Source: Cyathus striatus (Eukaryota > Basidiomycota > Agaricomycetes > Agaricales > Nidulariaceae). Taken from it: DNA of 64,000 nt. A program made the position numbers and the translations under genes. Location of the stretch: assembly GCA_025738555.1 (NCBI GenBank), contig JAOVFP010000011.1, forward strand, positions 4,464,001-4,528,000, written 5' to 3'. Shown in pieces: positions 25,055 through 36,349 of this stretch. Below the pieces are notes generated by a model. It searched no databases. It worked only from the letters and a program-made list of their open reading frames with translations, and was not told where the DNA came from. The stretch's first letter is position 1. Each line of letters starts with the position of its first letter.

Positions 25055-25987
25055 ATGTCCACTGCAAAGATCAACGTCGCAGTCGCAGGTGTTACTAGTG
25101 GCCTAGGCAATGCGATTGCCACAGCACTCATCGCCAATCCACATGTTAATACTGTCACCCTTCTTACTCGTGCATCCCCTTCCTCGTCTATTCCAGAGGT
25201 ACTCCTCCCTCTTATCAAGCAAGGAGCCATTCTCCGCCCAGTGAACTACGCTTCTGTCGAAGCCATCACTAAGGCCCTCCAGGGTGTATACACTGCTATA
25301 TCCACCCTCTTTACCCCCGTTGACGCAGCCCCCGCCTACAACCTCATAGACGGCGCAAAAGCGGCTGGCGTCAAGCGCTTTGCAGCCTCCGAGTTCGCGG
25401 TCGCGAAAGAGGCTAGCTACATCATCGAGGCTTACAAAACGAAGCTCTCCCTCTGGGAGAGGCTGAAAGCGAGTGGGATGGAGTATACCGCATTCCGCAA
25501 TGGGATGTTCATGGACTACTTTGCGACTGGATCTGAGTTGTACAAAGGTCCGCTACTCAGGATGTGGCCTTTTGTCCTGGATTTGAAGGAACGCAGGGCT
25601 GAAATCCCTGGTACTGGAGAAAACAAGGTTACCTTTACCGCATTGACTGATATTGGGAAGTTCGTCAGTGCGGCAGCCACTTTCAAGCAGTGGCCCGAGG
25701 AGTTAGGAATGTCGGGAGATACATTATCGTACAATGAAGTCGTCCAAAAGGCAGAGGAGGTTACTGGAGAGAAGTTCACCGTGACCTATCTCAGTCAGGA
25801 GGAGGTGGAGAAGAGACTTGCTGAGGGCTTGGCGAAGAAAGACTGGACGACGCAATTCACCATGGAGCTATTCTCTGCTTTCCTTGAAGGCAAGGGAGAG
25901 ATCAAGGAGCCCTATTTGAACAAGGCAACAGATGTGAAACCGACAAATGTCGAGGAATTTTTGAAGAGTTACTGGAATAAGGTGTAG
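25055..25987 (+). CDS. NmrA-like NAD(P)-binding protein, copy 1 (intact)
   Basis: Rossmann-fold protein of the NmrA/isoflavone-reductase-like branch of atypical short-chain dehydrogenases; may reduce a small molecule with NADPH or act as a redox sensor. It is 310 residues in one exon, usual for the family. The dinucleotide-binding strand-loop is VAVAGVTSGLGNAIATAL at residues 7-24, a Gly-rich variant of GxxGxxG. LLTRASPSSS follows the second strand; conserved later blocks are KRFAASEFAVAKEA, GMEYTAFRNGMFMDYF and EIPGTGENKVTFTALTDIGK. First of nine same-strand copies spanning 17 kb. It has the best upstream TATA box and no damage. Distinguishing features among copies are small; all end with a Tyr-Trp pair close to the C-terminus. 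Cytosolic, no signal peptide. Confidence 0.88.
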   Translation: MSTAKINVAVAGVTSGLGNAIATALIANPHVNTVTLLTRASPSSSIPEVLLPLIKQGAILRPVNYASVEAITKALQGVYTAISTLFTPVDAAPAYNLIDGAKAAGVKRFAASEFAVAKEASYIIEAYKTKLSLWERLKASGMEYTAFRNGMFMDYFATGSELYKGPLLRMWPFVLDLKERRAEIPGTGENKVTFTALTDIGKFVSAAATFKQWPEELGMSGDTLSYNEVVQKAEEVTGEKFTVTYLSQEEVEKRLAEGLAKKDWTTQFTMELFSAFLEGKGEIKEPYLNKATDVKPTNVEEFLKSYWNKV

Positions 25988-27620
25988 AATATACTTAGTA
26001 GGGCACCTATAGATGGTAGTAGTGTAGCAGCAATGGTGAAGATGGTGAAAGCGATTGTGATCAGAAGTGAATTAAGTTGCGGTAGATAGGTAGGTGATTT
26101 TGGGAGATAAATAAGAGCCACATACCGCAATATGTGGCTAGAATACTGAATCCCGGGTACATCCATAAACAGCCTGAGGGCGTCGTCGCTGTCCCATACC
26201 CACTGAGACAGCAAAGCACCTAAATGCTACCATTTCCAGGAGTATACTTACTCGAGACTATGTCAACAAGCTCCTGCTATGTATGACCATGTATGACCAT
26301 GGCAGTGTGAACATTGCAAGCACAAAGTCCTCTGGCCCGGTGAATGGAACCCCTTTGATAAATTCCGCGATGAAATTACGCTGGAAATCTGTTTCTGATT
26401 GTATGTACCAATATGGGCAGATTTAACGCAGATTACCCTCGAAGCAACAGAGGGTACTTAGTACTAATATATGGATTGGACGTCTTCGTGTCGACACACA
26501 AATCCTGGATGGGTAGTAATAGTATAGATCGTACTTAGTCAAGGATTGTCGAGAAATGTTTCCTGAAAGACATTGCATGGCGCGACGTGTAAACTTGGAC
26601 ATCAAAGTATCATGAGTTTAGAGAAAGAGTGCATGTGTAGTATGGCTGAATTGGCTGAAGCAGTGAAGGTGAGCTGTGACTTCAAGATTTCAAGTTGAAG
26701 GATTTGACAAATAAAGATCAACTTCAGCTGTTCGCGTGCGGCGTCGTGCGAGTCTTTCGATTTCTTTATCTCAATGTTCAACGTTCAATTGCCATCTTGT
26801 TGCCATCAGGTTGCTTTGACATTCTTCAATTGTGGCGGCACATATACAGATCGCGCTCTTCAATTCCATTAATCGAATGTTCCAAGTACATGACATAGGG
26901 ATTCGCTATTTCCTCGATTACTTACTACTTGGTTCAAGCTCAATTCAAGCAAGTTTAATCCCGCCGGCCAAATGTTGCGGATACCTACTAAACACATCCA
27001 CCTCATCCGGGATGCTAGCTCGAGCTCGAGCTCACAATCTTTACCCCAATATGTGTAAATGTGGAGGAAACAAAGAAGTTAAAATTCTCAGTTGATAGAA
27101 CTGTTTTTATATTGTTTATTTTGTCACAGGTTTGTTTACGATTTCTGTGCGGGTTCGCAGAATCTAATGGGTCTGCTTTATATATACTAAAATCTTGACA
27201 CACTTGTGCATATACGTGCAATTCCAATATTAGATCTCAACTTGTATGGTCCCCGGGCCCAGTGTATAATCGTTCGGCTGCTTGACTTTGGGTGCAGTCT
27301 AGGGTGACGGTGGCCTGCGCTGAGCTGCACATACCACCAAGGCTATGTCCACCCACTTGATCACTTGTCGCAGCTGCCTTGGGTTGAAGATTCTTCAACG
27401 CTCTAATAGTTCTGCGGTGTAGCATGCAATGATTTCCGATTCAACAGGGATAACGACAAATGCTGAGTAAAAACATGTCCTCGTATTTTTAACCTAACGG
27501 AATACATCCGGATATCTATGCAGTCGCCATTATCATTCAGCCTGGTAGTATAAAAGAGTGTACCGCACATCCAGTCTGCAATTAATAATAACAGGTCAAC
27601 TTGTAGTCTGAGTCGATAAA
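25988..27620. other. Intergenic region between NmrA-like copies 1 and 2
   Basis: About 1.6 kb without a recognisable gene. It contains a short direct repeat, tgtatgaccatg, twice near 26279-26300. The final 80 bases hold the TATA box of copy 2 (27549-27556). Open frames are short and show no known motif. Confidence 0.4.
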
Positions 27621-28220
27621 ATGTCGTCAACCAAGATCAATCTCGCAGTAGCAGGTGTTACCAATGGTCTGGGACATGCAATCGCAACTGCTCTCATTGC
27701 CAATCCCTCTGTTAATACTGTCACCCTCCTCACTCGGGCATCCCCTTCCTCATCTGTCTCAGAGGTGCTCGAACCTCTTGTCAAGCAGGGAGCAATTTTA
27801 CGCCCGGTGGATTACACATCCCTCGAGGATATCACGGCGGCCCTCCAGGGTGTACACACTGTTATATCCACCATGTTCACTCCGACTGACATTACCCCCG
27901 CCACCAATCTCATCGATGGTGCAAAAGCAGCTGGAGTTAAGCGCTTCGCGCCGTCCGAGATGCCGATGTCAAAGGAGGCTAACTACATTGTTGACCATTG
28001 CAGGACGAAGCTCGCCGTCTGGGAGAAGGCGAAGGAGTCTGGAATGGAGTATACCGCGTTCCGTTGTGGGATGTTCATGGACTACTTTGCGATGGGATCT
28101 GACTCGTACAATGGTCCACTCCAGATGTACCCTCTCGTCGTGAATGTGAAGGAGCGCAAGGCAGAGATTCCTGGTGATGGAAATTACAGGATGACGTTCA
28201 CTACATTGGAGGATCATATT

Positions 28221-30252
28221 GGCGGCGGCGGCGGGCGGGGCGGGCGGCATCAGGAAAATCCCCATCAGCTAAATTAGTGAAATTAGTAATACTAAGGTTT
28301 ACCCGTGTCCAAATGTTACTGATATCAAGTAATTTGAACTTAAATGTGCTTATATGCAGCTTACATGGCCTAATGTGAACATGATAAGTGTTGATAAGCA
28401 TTCCGGGAATTTACCATAATGAAAAATATGCTTTTAAGCAAATTTTAGCGGAAAATACTAACTAAAGTGCAAGATAACTTCATAGACTTAAAGAACGATA
28501 TCTGGTACTGCTTTCTGGGAACCATATTTGCTCCTCCAATTGGCCAAAAGATGAGCTCATGTATGCGGATTCACTAATAAAGTAGCGGAAAATACTAACT
28601 AAAGTGCAAGATAACTTCATAGACTTAAAGAACGATATCTGGTACTGCTTTCTGGGAACCATATTTGCTCCTCCAATTGGCCAAAAGATGAGCTCATGTA
28701 TGCGGATTCACTAATAAAGTAGCGGAAAATCCACTGCTCGGCCGAATAAATGTCAATCCAGTGGGAGGTGGCTCGAGATGCTGGTCTCCAAAGCCTGTCC
28801 CCCCCTCAGCACCACACACCCGCACACACAGCGCATCTAAGATTCAATTTCTCGCTAACAATGATGTATTGTTAAATTTGTGGTGGAGGTTTGCAAATAC
28901 TATGTGTTTAAAAATTATGAATTCGCACATGTTATAAATAGTACAAGCCATATCTGTTAACCGTGTTGCAGAATTGTAGGCATGCATTGATGTTATATGT
29001 CGAGTTCGGAACCAGTGTTTAAGAAATATAAGCAGTTCCCTGTATCGAAGTGATACACAGTACAGCCTTTATCACTGTCATTACACTAGATAAGCAAGCG
29101 AGCTGCAAGAAAGTTACTAAGTTAGTACATGAGCGCTTCTCTGTTTGTCATTGATTGTAGATCACGTGCATGTTCAACTCGACACGTATACGAGTAACGT
29201 ATTGAACTCATTCTGCCTCTCCTTCCTTCCCTTCCCCTCCCATACCATCCGTCGCTTGTTGCCTGTTTGTCTAATAAAACTTCGGCTTTCTACTACAAAT
29301 GCTGTGACTCGTTTACCTTGTGCACCTCTGCTCCATTTCTACTTCACCATGCAAAACTCTAGGGCTGGGTGTCTACTTGTTGTATGGCTGGTCTCGCGCT
29401 AATGTCTGCTGGATTTCTGCTCGTGTTGGTCGAGTCTTCATGTGTCTGGTGCGTATTTAAAGTCTTACCTATTATTAATGTGCTTATCATGTACAGTAGC
29501 GTTATGGTTTATGTGAAGGTATTTATGCTGCTACCGACGTTCCCACCGTACTTTTTTGCTCTTTGCTCTCCCCTGGCTGCTTGTTCTTTTGGTCAATCAG
29601 CCGTAATACTATGCGTCTGACTCCCTATGCTCACTCAGCTCTGTCCTTGGCGTTTATAGTTTTAAAATTCCTATCCTAGCCTTGACTCGGCTCACCATGT
29701 TTATCTCGCTTTACCACCTGCCTATGCCCTTCCAGGTCCCTGAACTAGTTTCCCAACAGTGCTGCTGGCTCGGGTGAGTCACTAATGAGGGCTATAGTTT
29801 CTGTCATTAAGTGAGAGGTACTGCTATATGATGTAGAGAACTCGAGATATGTATGTGTAGCTGAATATTATGAAGTGCATATATGTTATTATGTTATGTA
29901 GATATTGCATTAATAATGTATGACAATCTATATTCTACAATAAATGCCTCCTTATCTTGCTTTATGACAGGATAATGATCCTTATCTATACTTCTACTGA
30001 GAAAATTCTGTTAAATTGTGGCAATATAAGTGACTAAAGCTAACAAAGTTATACCTATTATCTACTTATACAAGCTTATTCATACAAATATCTCCTTATT
30101 TATTTGAAATAAGGAGGGGACCTTACTATTTTACCTTAGAGTCCTTATAGTCCTTATTTTGTCTATTTTCCACTTAATCAGACTTAAATTTGGGAATTTT
30201 CACTAATTTAGCTGTTCAGGTTTTTCCTGATGCGCCTGCCCGCCCGCCCGCC
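28221..30252. mobile_element. Insertion element with GC-rich inverted ends (about 2.03 kb)
   Basis: The left end (GGCGGCGGCGGCGGG..., then GGCATCAGGAAAA and CAGCTAAATTAGTGAAA) is mirrored at the right end (TTTCACTAATTTAGCTG, then TTTTTCCTGATGCGCC, then CCCGCCCGCCCGCC). The inverted repeat covers about 60 bases with small gaps. The element interrupts NmrA-like copy 2. No transposase or other long frame is visible, so it would be non-autonomous. No clean target duplication is seen; ATTGG on the left and ACTGG on the right are the nearest candidates. Inside are two complete 137-base tandem repeats. The superfamily is unknown. Confidence 0.75.
28446..28730. repeat. 137-base tandem repeat, two full copies plus a stub
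   Basis: Units start at 28446 and 28583, each beginning TAGCGGAAAATAC; an 11-base stub (TAGCGGAAAAT) starts at 28720. By eye the two full units are identical, indicating a recent duplication within the insertion element. No coding potential and no spacer pattern. Confidence 0.9.
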
Positions 30253-30588
30253 ACTGGGAAATTCGTCAGTGCTGCGGTTACATTAGAGAAGTGGCCCGAG
30301 GAGTTGGGATTGGCAGGCGAGACATTGACATACAACGAGGTCGTCTGAAAGGCAGAAGAGGTTATTGGAGAGAAGTTCAGCGTCACCTATGTCAACCGGG
30401 AGGAGTTGCAAAGTAGACATGCCGAGAGTTTGGAGAAGAAGGACGATATTACCCAATTCCTCACGGAGATGTTCTCTGCTTACCTGGAAGGTATGGGAGA
30501 GATCAAGGATCCCTATTTGAGCAAGACGACGGACGTTAAACCGACAAGTATCGTGGAATTCCTGAATACATATTGGGGTAAGGCGTAA

Positions 30589-31454
30589 GGGGAGATACTT
30601 ACAGTGTATAGTACTAAGTCTACACGGGTAATTAGAACAAGTATGCAAATCTTATCTAATCTTACATGATTCCGGTAAAATTTATATAGCCGACATCAAA
30701 GTATAAATTCCGTTCCGAACGTTGTTTTCATAATCATTGGTGTTTTCAATGTTGTTTCAATATTCATGGACCATGGTTCCCCCTTGTCCTACCCAGCCAC
30801 ATATCATCCAGTTAACATACATAACTTAAAAAAGTGAGTTCATGCTGTTCAAATCGTTATCCTTAATCTGCTTCTGCACGCGTACGCACATGATGAATTT
30901 GTCAGGCTCTGAAGTTGTCACCTGTGCCCAACCTGTGCCAGTGTAGAACCTGAGTCGTGAGCTGCTTCATGACACAGAAAATTCACAGCTCAGGGAGTCC
31001 AAAGGAGTCCCAGTGACGATTAAAGATGGATGAGAAAAATATGAACCTTCCATGATCCCAATACAGTGCCTTTTCTGTAACCCTACGCTGAAGTCCAAGC
31101 ACAAGATTAGTTGAATGGAAGCATGATCCTGCCGTGACCATTGGTACTTTTTACATATCCCCAGCACTACTAGTGCCAGAAGTTTGGGCGTTACGCACCT
31201 CCAATCATACAACTTTGAACTGGAGCCATTGACTTCCCGCCGCCCCAAAAATCACCATTGCAATGGTTGATATCCTATGCAATGCGGGATAAGTACCCGC
31301 TTCTCAGCTTATTCAAGGATAGAAACTTGTATCATGTATCATATGATAGTTAATGCCTATACTGCATGACGCCTGTATGTATATTTTCGTTATCTCTTGT
31401 CTGACCAGTGGCACCAGCCTACGAAATCCCTTAACTACCCCACATTTTCTCTAG
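30589..31454. other. Intergenic region between copy 2 and the vezatin-like relic
   Basis: No gene recognised in this 0.87 kb. The minus frame at 30967-31248 has no known motif and no conserved partner exons. The sequence is AT-moderate and without strong repeats. Confidence 0.35.
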
Positions 31455-31975
31455 TGCATCTAGCTGATGGCAATGATGCAGCTGCGGACGCGAATTACTT
31501 GTTCTTAATTCTCCGGAAGGGAAACTTTTCCACTTTTCCACTGTGGCTACGCCCAAATGTTCAAGGCTAGTCTGATTCTAAAATGCACGATGTGGTAATG
31601 TCTTAAACAGATATGGGATCTTGTCCGAGAAGTCACTCACGAGTTAAGTAACAGATGTCATCTTTATGGTTAAGGTGACTATATGTAGAAGAGAAGTCAA
31701 TAGGAAAGATAGGCAGCGTCGGTGTCCGTGGCAAATTCTCTCGTTTATTCTGTCACCGATACTTGATGGTATGTCTCTGAACTTTGCATGGGCATTATCG
31801 GAATCTGATTTCTGTTACTTAGGGATTTCTTCATTATTGTATACTACATAGTATAATCCTCACGTTATTCTTTCGCATTCAATTCTATACGTAACTTATC
31901 TTTGTCTCACATAACGGTGTTGTCTCTGGCATAATTTCCGCTGATTCGGGATTTACGAAGAATTTACAGACGCGT
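31455..31975 (+). pseudogene. Decayed duplicate of the 3' end of the vezatin-like gene
   Basis: Parts resemble 24150-24790 in the same order. GGCAATGATGCAGCTGCGG and following bases correspond to the codons for NDAVDDANPYLL at about 24163. GATGGTATGT followed by an ACTTTGC stretch matches bases after the vezatin-like stop, near 24535-24560. TTCTTCATTATTGTATA matches GCTTCATTATTGCATA, and GATTCGGGATTTA...TACAGACGC matches AATCGGGAATTTATAGACGC near 24760. The copy lacks an open frame. It sits directly upstream of NmrA-like copy 3, as the original sits upstream of copy 1. Confidence 0.65.
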
Positions 31976-31980
31976 TCTGG

Positions 31981-32994
31981 ATGGTCGACTTCTTTGACAA
32001 TACTGCTACACTCGTGCAGGTACGTGATATAACATGCAAGAATGACCGGTTTGACAGGGATAACAATAAACTGGAAGCACAAGTGCTGAATAACCGTAAC
32101 ATCGCGAACTCACTACTGCTATGGACAGCGACGGAATTTGTCCCTACCAAGATCAACGTTGCAGTCGCCGGTATTACCAATGGTTTAGGCCATGCGATAG
32201 CCACTGCTCTACTAGCCAGTCCTTCTGTCGGTGCAGTCGCCCTTCTCACTCGCGCATTCTCCTCCGCGTCTATCCCAGAGGCAATCGAGCCTCTCGTCGC
32301 ACAGGGAGCGATTTTTCGCCCCGTGGATTACTCATCTGTCGAAGATATCTCCAGGGTGTACACACTGTTATCCACCATGTTCACTCCGGCTGACATTACC
32401 CCCGCCACCAATCTCATAGACGGCGCAAAAGCAGCTGGAGTTAAATACTTCGCGCCGTCCGAGTTGTCGATCTCGAAGGAGTCTGGAATGGAATGTACGA
32501 TATTCCGATGCGGGATGTTCATAGACTACTTTGCGACGGGCTCTGATTTGTACAATGGCCCACTCAAGATGTGTCCTATGGTCGTGAACGTAAAGGAGCG
32601 CAAAGCGGAGATTCCTGGTAGTGGAGATTACAAAATGACTTTCACCGCTTTGGCCGATATTGGGAAGTTCGCTAGTGCCGCGATCACTTTGGAGCACTGG
32701 CCCGAAGAGTTGAGTATGGCTGGCGAGACGTTGACATATAAAGAGGTCGTTCGAAAGGTAGAGGAGGTTATTGGAGAGAAGTTTAGCGTCACCTATCTCA
32801 GCAGGGAGGATTTGAAGAAGAGACATGATGAGAGCGTGGAGAAGAACGACGAGGTAGTCGTACTCCTTGCGGGCTTATATGTTGCCTTCGCTGAAGGCAT
32901 GGGAGAAATTAAGGATCCTTATTTGAACAAGGTGAAAGATGTGCAACCGATAAATATCACGGATTTCTTGAAGAAGTACTGGAGTAAAGTGTAA
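31981..32994 (+). pseudogene. NmrA-like copy 3, internally deleted and without the normal start
   Basis: Homology to the other copies begins at about 32140 (TKINVAVAGITNGLGHAIAT) but no ATG stands where the others begin; the only upstream in-frame start, 31981, adds about 53 unrelated residues. Two in-frame deletions are visible by comparison: about five residues where others have ALQG (here VEDISRVYTLLSTMF), and about 21 residues between SELSISKE and SGMECT, removing the segment that in the others contains the Lys-rich helix before GMEY. The remainder is open to YWSKV. It may still be translated, but the loss lies close to the expected active site, so I treat it as a likely non-functional or altered copy. 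Confidence 0.65.
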
Positions 32995-33794
32995 CGGGAG
33001 TCCGGAATTTAGAGTACTCATGTTGTGGTAGTATACGCAAGTCAGTATTATAAGTACGTGTACATGGTTAGCATGTATTGTGGCGATGAACGGTTGTTTT
33101 GGCAGATACACGAGTGTCCAACCGACAACCCAAATGCGCGGTTGCGGGCATGGCACTGTGTGTTGTATAAGAACGACGAGTATCCCTCCTCAATCGAATC
33201 TTTCAATCGGTACACGTCCAAGGCGTCCGTGGAGATTAATATCGTACTTATAGCATCCTGCTATTTAATGTTAGAAGGTACGTCTACGAGGTATTGTAGC
33301 CGGCGGCACAATAACTTATCTTAGACTTCATTAAGTACCCTAAGATACCTATCGCCGCCAGACTTCTGACATTACTTATTGACATTTCTAGGGCTGAGAA
33401 GTTAGTCACCTGCGAGTGCTCGACAGATAATAAAGATGGTGAGATGAAGAATACATTCGCCACCTTTTATTCCATGGCAATCACATTTATGTCTTGTTTC
33501 TTGCCAAGAAAGCTACGCGGTGGTCGTCGGTCACGGGAGCTCGTCCATATGGAATTTGGATCAATGTGTTATTGAACTTTCGTAAACGAGTAGTGCTATT
33601 GCGTTGTTGGATTGACAATGATAAAATTGATTGCAGGGAAATATCATCGCAGATTACAACAACGCTCTCACACGGCCATAATCTCTCTTGTCTTCTCTGG
33701 GACTCAAACCGAAATACGGTCCTCATAGGTCAAAGGTATAGATAGCGATTAGTACACACCTCTGGACTTCAATTACCCAATCCCTATACATAGA
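32995..33794. other. Intergenic region between NmrA-like copies 3 and 4
   Basis: 0.8 kb with no recognisable gene. The plus frames at 33025-33324 and 33494-33745 have no known motif. Nothing repeat-like was noticed. Confidence 0.35.
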
Positions 33795-34704
33795 ATGACT
33801 TCCACCAAGATCAACGTGGCAGGTATAACCAATGGATTAGGCAATGCTATTGCCACTGCGCTGGCTGCCAACCCCTCGGTTACGCTCACTCTTCTCACCC
33901 GTCTATCAGCGTCCACTACTATACCAGAAGTCGTCGAGCCTCTCGTCAAGCAAGGCACTATTATTCATCGACTAGACTATACGTCTGTTGAATCTGTCAC
34001 AGAGGCACTTCAGGGCGTATACACCGTGATATCCACTCTCTTCACTCCAGAAGACACCAGCCCCGCAGATAACCTCTTATAAGGCGCGAAGGCGGCGGGT
34101 GTTAAGCGTTTCGTACCTTCCGAATTCGCGCTAGCGAAAGAAGGGAACCCCAACATAGCGCTTTACAGTACGAAGATCTCCTACTGGGAGAAGGCGGGGG
34201 GCTCGGGGATGGAATACACCGCGTTCCGTAATGGATTATTTATGGATTATTTTGCGGCGGGATCATCGTATAAGGGACCACTCCGGCTTGCACCCTTTGT
34301 GATAGACGTGAAGGAGCGAAAGGCAGATATTCCTGGAACTGGTGACGTATAGATCACGTTCACCACCGTCGCTGATATTGGGAAGTTCAATAGTGCCGTT
34401 GTTACTTTGGACAAGTGGCCAGAGGAGATGGGTATGTCGGGAGAGACATTATCATACAGCGAGGTTGTCCGAAAGGCAGAGGAAGTTGTTGGAGAAAAGT
34501 TCAAGGTCGCCTATATCACCCCAGAGGAATAAAGAGAGAGGATGTGTGCGCGGAGAAGATATAATGGGGCAGTTCCAGGCGGAGGTGTTCACAGCTTTTA
34601 TTGAAGGTAAGGGAGAGACCAAAAATCCTTACCTGAACAACGTGGCGGATGTGCAGCCTACAAAAGTCAAGGAATTCATGCAGAGGTACTGGCGTAAAGC
34701 ATAA
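33795..34704 (+). pseudogene. NmrA-like copy 4, stops and a frameshift
   Basis: Starts like its relatives (MTSTKINVAGITNGLGNAIA, with two residues lost in the VAVAG strand) and is alignable to the end (FMQRYWRKA). In-frame stops occur at 34080-34082 (TAA after DNLL), 34350-34352 (TAG after IPGTGDV) and 34530-34532 (TAA after TPEE). The final part is in another frame, so at least one indel lies between about 34533 and 34570. Coding content between lesions is still well preserved. Clearly a broken copy. Confidence 0.9.
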
Positions 34705-35422
34705 CGAGAGGTCCACCTATCCCTCCAGAATCCTAGCGAGTTGTAAGAGAAAGTGAAGGGGGGGATAACAACCTGAATTGAAAGAAGGAGGGTATGGTTC
34801 TTCTTGTGACAACATTGGTAAGCATACTGTACAGTGTAAGCTATACTAAAGAAACATTTAGTAAACAATTGGAAAAGAACTGGCAGAATTTGGGCAGAAT
34901 ACAGTACTTAGAAGTTAGTACCTCCTGAGCCAATCTCCTTTAGGTCCCAGTTGAATGATACAAGAGAGCCAGTTTCTTGATAATCCTACAGTACAAGTTC
35001 AAACAGCTCTGGGAGGTTACTTACTTTCAATTTAAGGTTGCGTATTGGATTAATTGTGCAAGTTGAACGTTCTGAACGCGCTGAAGCTTATGTAATTTTA
35101 TTTGACCTTATTTTGCATCAGCTTTAGGTAAGTAGTAGTCTCCTAGATCTAGCTATGTAGCTCTTTCAGCTTTGTGAAACTTCTACCGCGTTACCGTCGT
35201 CCGACTTCGGAGACTGCGGGGTGCGCGCCCTATGTCAGCTTTGTTTCCCCACCTGGGAATATCAATAGTATGATGAATAAGACCAAGATGCGTACACGGA
35301 GATCCACCCGACCGGCGGAGAACGAGCGACCAACACTGTATATCCTAGGCCCTTGAGAGATAAAAGGTCCCAATCCTTCACGCCATCCACAGAAAACCTC
35401 GCTAAATTTCACATCCTACATC
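34705..35422. other. Intergenic region before NmrA-like copy 5
   Basis: 0.7 kb without a recognisable gene. A TATA-like GATAAAAGG lies near 35359, 64 bases before the next start codon, and is the likely core promoter of copy 5. Confidence 0.45.
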
Positions 35423-36349
35423 ATGTCGTCCACAAAGATCAATGTCGCAGTCGCAGGTGTCACTAGCGGACTGGGCCATGCTATTGCTACAGCACTCGTC
35501 GCCAATCCATCTATTACCGTCACTCTCCTTACTCGCGCGTCCCCATCCTTGTCTATCCCAGAGGTACTTCAGCCCCTCGTAGACCAAGGAGCCACCGTCC
35601 GTCCAGTGGACTACGCATCTGTCACGTCTATTACAGAAGCTCTGCAGGGCGTGCATACCGTCATATCTACGGTTTTGAATCGTGGTGAGACGATACCTGC
35701 AGACAATCTATTGAAAGGCGCGATAGCAGCGGGCGTCAAACGTTTCGCGCCTTCCGAGTTCGCAGCAGAGAAAGAGGCCAATTTCGATATCGAGCTCTAC
35801 AGAATGACCAAGGTTCCTCATTGGAACGACGTGAAAAACTCTGGGATGGAGTACACCGCATTTCGAAATGGGCTCTTTATGGACTATTTTGCCGCAGGGT
35901 CTTCATACCACGGTCCACTGAGGATGTTTCCGTATGTCGTAAATGTCAAGGAGCGCACAGCGGAAATTCCTGGAACGGGAGATGAGAAGGGCACATTCAC
36001 AACTGTAGCTGATATCGGGAAGTTCGTCAGTGCCGCTGTTACTCTGGACAAGTGGCCTGAGGAGCTTGGCATGTCGGGAGAAACATTGTCATATAACGAG
36101 ATCGTCCGGAGGGCGGAGGAAGTTGTTGGGGAGAAGTTCAAGGTTACATATCTCAGTGTGGAGGAATTGGAAAAGAGGAGAGAGGAGAGTATAGAAAAGA
36201 AAGATATGTGGGGGCAATTCAGCGCAGAGGCGTTCCTGGTGGGCGTTAAGGGCAAGGGAGAGATAAAGGATCCTTATCTCAACAAGACGACAGACGTGCA
36301 ACCCACGAAGATTACAGAATTCCTGCAGAAGTATTGGGGTAAGGCATGA
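35423..36349 (+). CDS. NmrA-like NAD(P)-binding protein, copy 5 (intact)
   Basis: Single-exon 308-residue member of the array. Cofactor loop VAVAGVTSGLGHAIATALVA at residues 7-26; LLTRASPSLSIPEVL follows. Conserved blocks: KRFAPSEFAAEKEA, GMEYTAFRNGLFMDYFAAGS, EIPGTGDEKGTFTTVADIGK and KWPEELGMSGETLSYNEIV. Where other copies have FTPxDTTP after the fifth strand it carries LNRGETIP, a local divergence that could alter the substrate pocket. Otherwise no damage. Closest in style to broken copy 4, which suggests that the two arose from each other. Confidence 0.87.
   Translation: MSSTKINVAVAGVTSGLGHAIATALVANPSITVTLLTRASPSLSIPEVLQPLVDQGATVRPVDYASVTSITEALQGVHTVISTVLNRGETIPADNLLKGAIAAGVKRFAPSEFAAEKEANFDIELYRMTKVPHWNDVKNSGMEYTAFRNGLFMDYFAAGSSYHGPLRMFPYVVNVKERTAEIPGTGDEKGTFTTVADIGKFVSAAVTLDKWPEELGMSGETLSYNEIVRRAEEVVGEKFKVTYLSVEELEKRREESIEKKDMWGQFSAEAFLVGVKGKGEIKDPYLNKTTDVQPTKITEFLQKYWGKA

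Larger units (their letters stand above)
27621..30588 (+). pseudogene. NmrA-like copy 2, split by a 2 kb insertion
   Basis: The 5' part (27621 to about 28220) encodes an intact N-terminus: VAVAGVTNGLGHAIATAL, then KRFAPSEMPMSKEA and GMEYTAFRCGMFMDYF, ending at FTTLEDHIGG. The 3' part resumes at about 30253 with TGKFVSAAVTLEKWPEELGL and runs to YWGKA at 30588, with an in-frame TGA at about 30346 where the other copies have Arg or Gln. Between them lies an element with inverted GC-rich ends (28221-30252). Apart from that stop the two halves look little decayed, so the insertion may be fairly young. As it stands the gene can only yield a truncated protein missing the C-terminal third, unless the insertion is spliced out, for which I see no good sites. 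Confidence 0.85.

Noticed and set aside
28446..28730. Possible CRISPR-like array
   Set aside because: Only two adjoining identical long units without spacers in a eukaryotic genome; a tandem duplication.
31981..32140. Extended N-terminus of NmrA-like copy 3 as a targeting peptide
   Set aside because: The added 53 residues are hydrophilic and match DNA that is intergenic before other copies; more likely accidental read-through.
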